Below, in pieces: positions 63,885-64,000 of a DNA stretch of 64,000 bases. Source of the DNA: DASVNK01 sp964478815 (GTDB taxonomy: Bacteria > Verrucomicrobiota > Verrucomicrobiia > Limisphaerales > SXQI01); assembly GCA_964478815.1 (NCBI GenBank), contig CAYZKY010000009.1, positions 8,409 to 72,408 of the forward strand. The letters run 5' to 3'. Made by a program: the position numbers and the translations under genes. Each line of letters opens with the position of its first letter. Within the stretch, counting starts at the first letter, position 1. The notes beneath the pieces are model-generated. The model saw only the letters and a program-made list of their open reading frames with translations. It ran no database searches and was not told the DNA's origin.

Positions 63885-64000
63885 CAGGCAAATACGTCGC
63901 AAGGCAACCAAAGCGGGAGAGACGGCCTGACCAAGGCCCTCGCCCTGGAACTCGCGTCCGAAGGCATCACCGTCAACGGCATCAGCCCCGGCCCCTTCGC
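63885..64000 (+). pseudogene. SDR dehydrogenase remnant, truncated at the 5' side and at the window edge
   Basis: From 63924 the frame reads GLTKALALELASEGITVNGISPGPF, the SDR segment after the catalytic Tyr-x3-Lys. An in-frame TGA lies at 63882-63884 and no ATG, GTG or TTG occurs between it and the homology; the Tyr-x3-Lys itself is not in this frame, although a TAC-GTC-GCA segment just upstream in another frame hints at a frameshift or small deletion. The 3' end lies outside the window. Confidence 0.5.

Overview
The window is G+C-rich DNA from a Gram-negative bacterium. The genes point to a lineage with an exosortase/PEP-CTERM system, and the overall style (PrsK/PrsR/PrsT set, RfaH-like leader gene, hairpin-rich intergenic repeats, LPS-type heptose genes) best fits Verrucomicrobiota or a relative. 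This placement is an inference from gene content, not from a marker gene. No rRNA, tRNA, CRISPR array or intact insertion sequence was seen.

Layout. (1) 1-7.7 kb is a mixed region: the 3' end of a ComEC-like gene, a secreted amidohydrolase on the opposite strand, a nucleotidyltransferase, a compact three-gene operon of visibly lower G+C (two unrecognised proteins plus a ComEC-type metallo-beta-lactamase-fold protein), then about 1 kb of non-coding DNA with paired hairpin repeats. (2) 7.7-59.7 kb is one huge unidirectional (minus-strand) exopolysaccharide/exosortase locus, read from right to left. It starts with a NusG/RfaH-like antiterminator, the initiating sugar-phosphate transferase and a UDP-amino-sugar module (dehydrogenase, acyltransferase, aminotransferase). 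It continues through a chain-length/BY-kinase-like protein, glycosyltransferases, deacetylases, a Wzy-type polymerase/ligase, an MBOAT/SGNH O-acylation pair, asparagine-synthetase-like amidotransferases, FemAB-like proteins, a sulfotransferase, a Wzx flippase, heptose genes and a complete sulfate-activation set (cysD, cysNC, cysQ). It ends with a beta-barrel protein, the exosortase, PrsT, PrsK and PrsR, followed by a hairpin terminator at about 7.67 kb. (3) 59.9-64 kb holds ordinary genes: an AraC-type HTH regulator divergent from the EPS locus, a small protein, an SDR dehydrogenase, a YhbY RNA-binding protein, an ABC sugar permease, a zinc-ribbon-like hypothetical protein and an SDR remnant at the edge.

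How it works together (inference). The locus looks able to build, flip, polymerise and decorate a surface polysaccharide. Decorations may include O-acylation, amidation, deacetylation and, unusually, sulfation: APS/PAPS synthesis (CysD/CysNC), a PAPS-type sulfotransferase and the PAP-recycling phosphatase CysQ all lie in the same gene block. The exosortase and the PrsK/PrsR two-component pair link the polysaccharide to sorting of PEP-CTERM-type proteins and to sigma-54 control. Repeated TTATCGAA(T/A)CGCGACAGG elements lie upstream of the initiating transferase and are a candidate binding site for a regulator such as PrsR. No PEP-CTERM substrate and no Wza-type outer-membrane exporter were recognised here.
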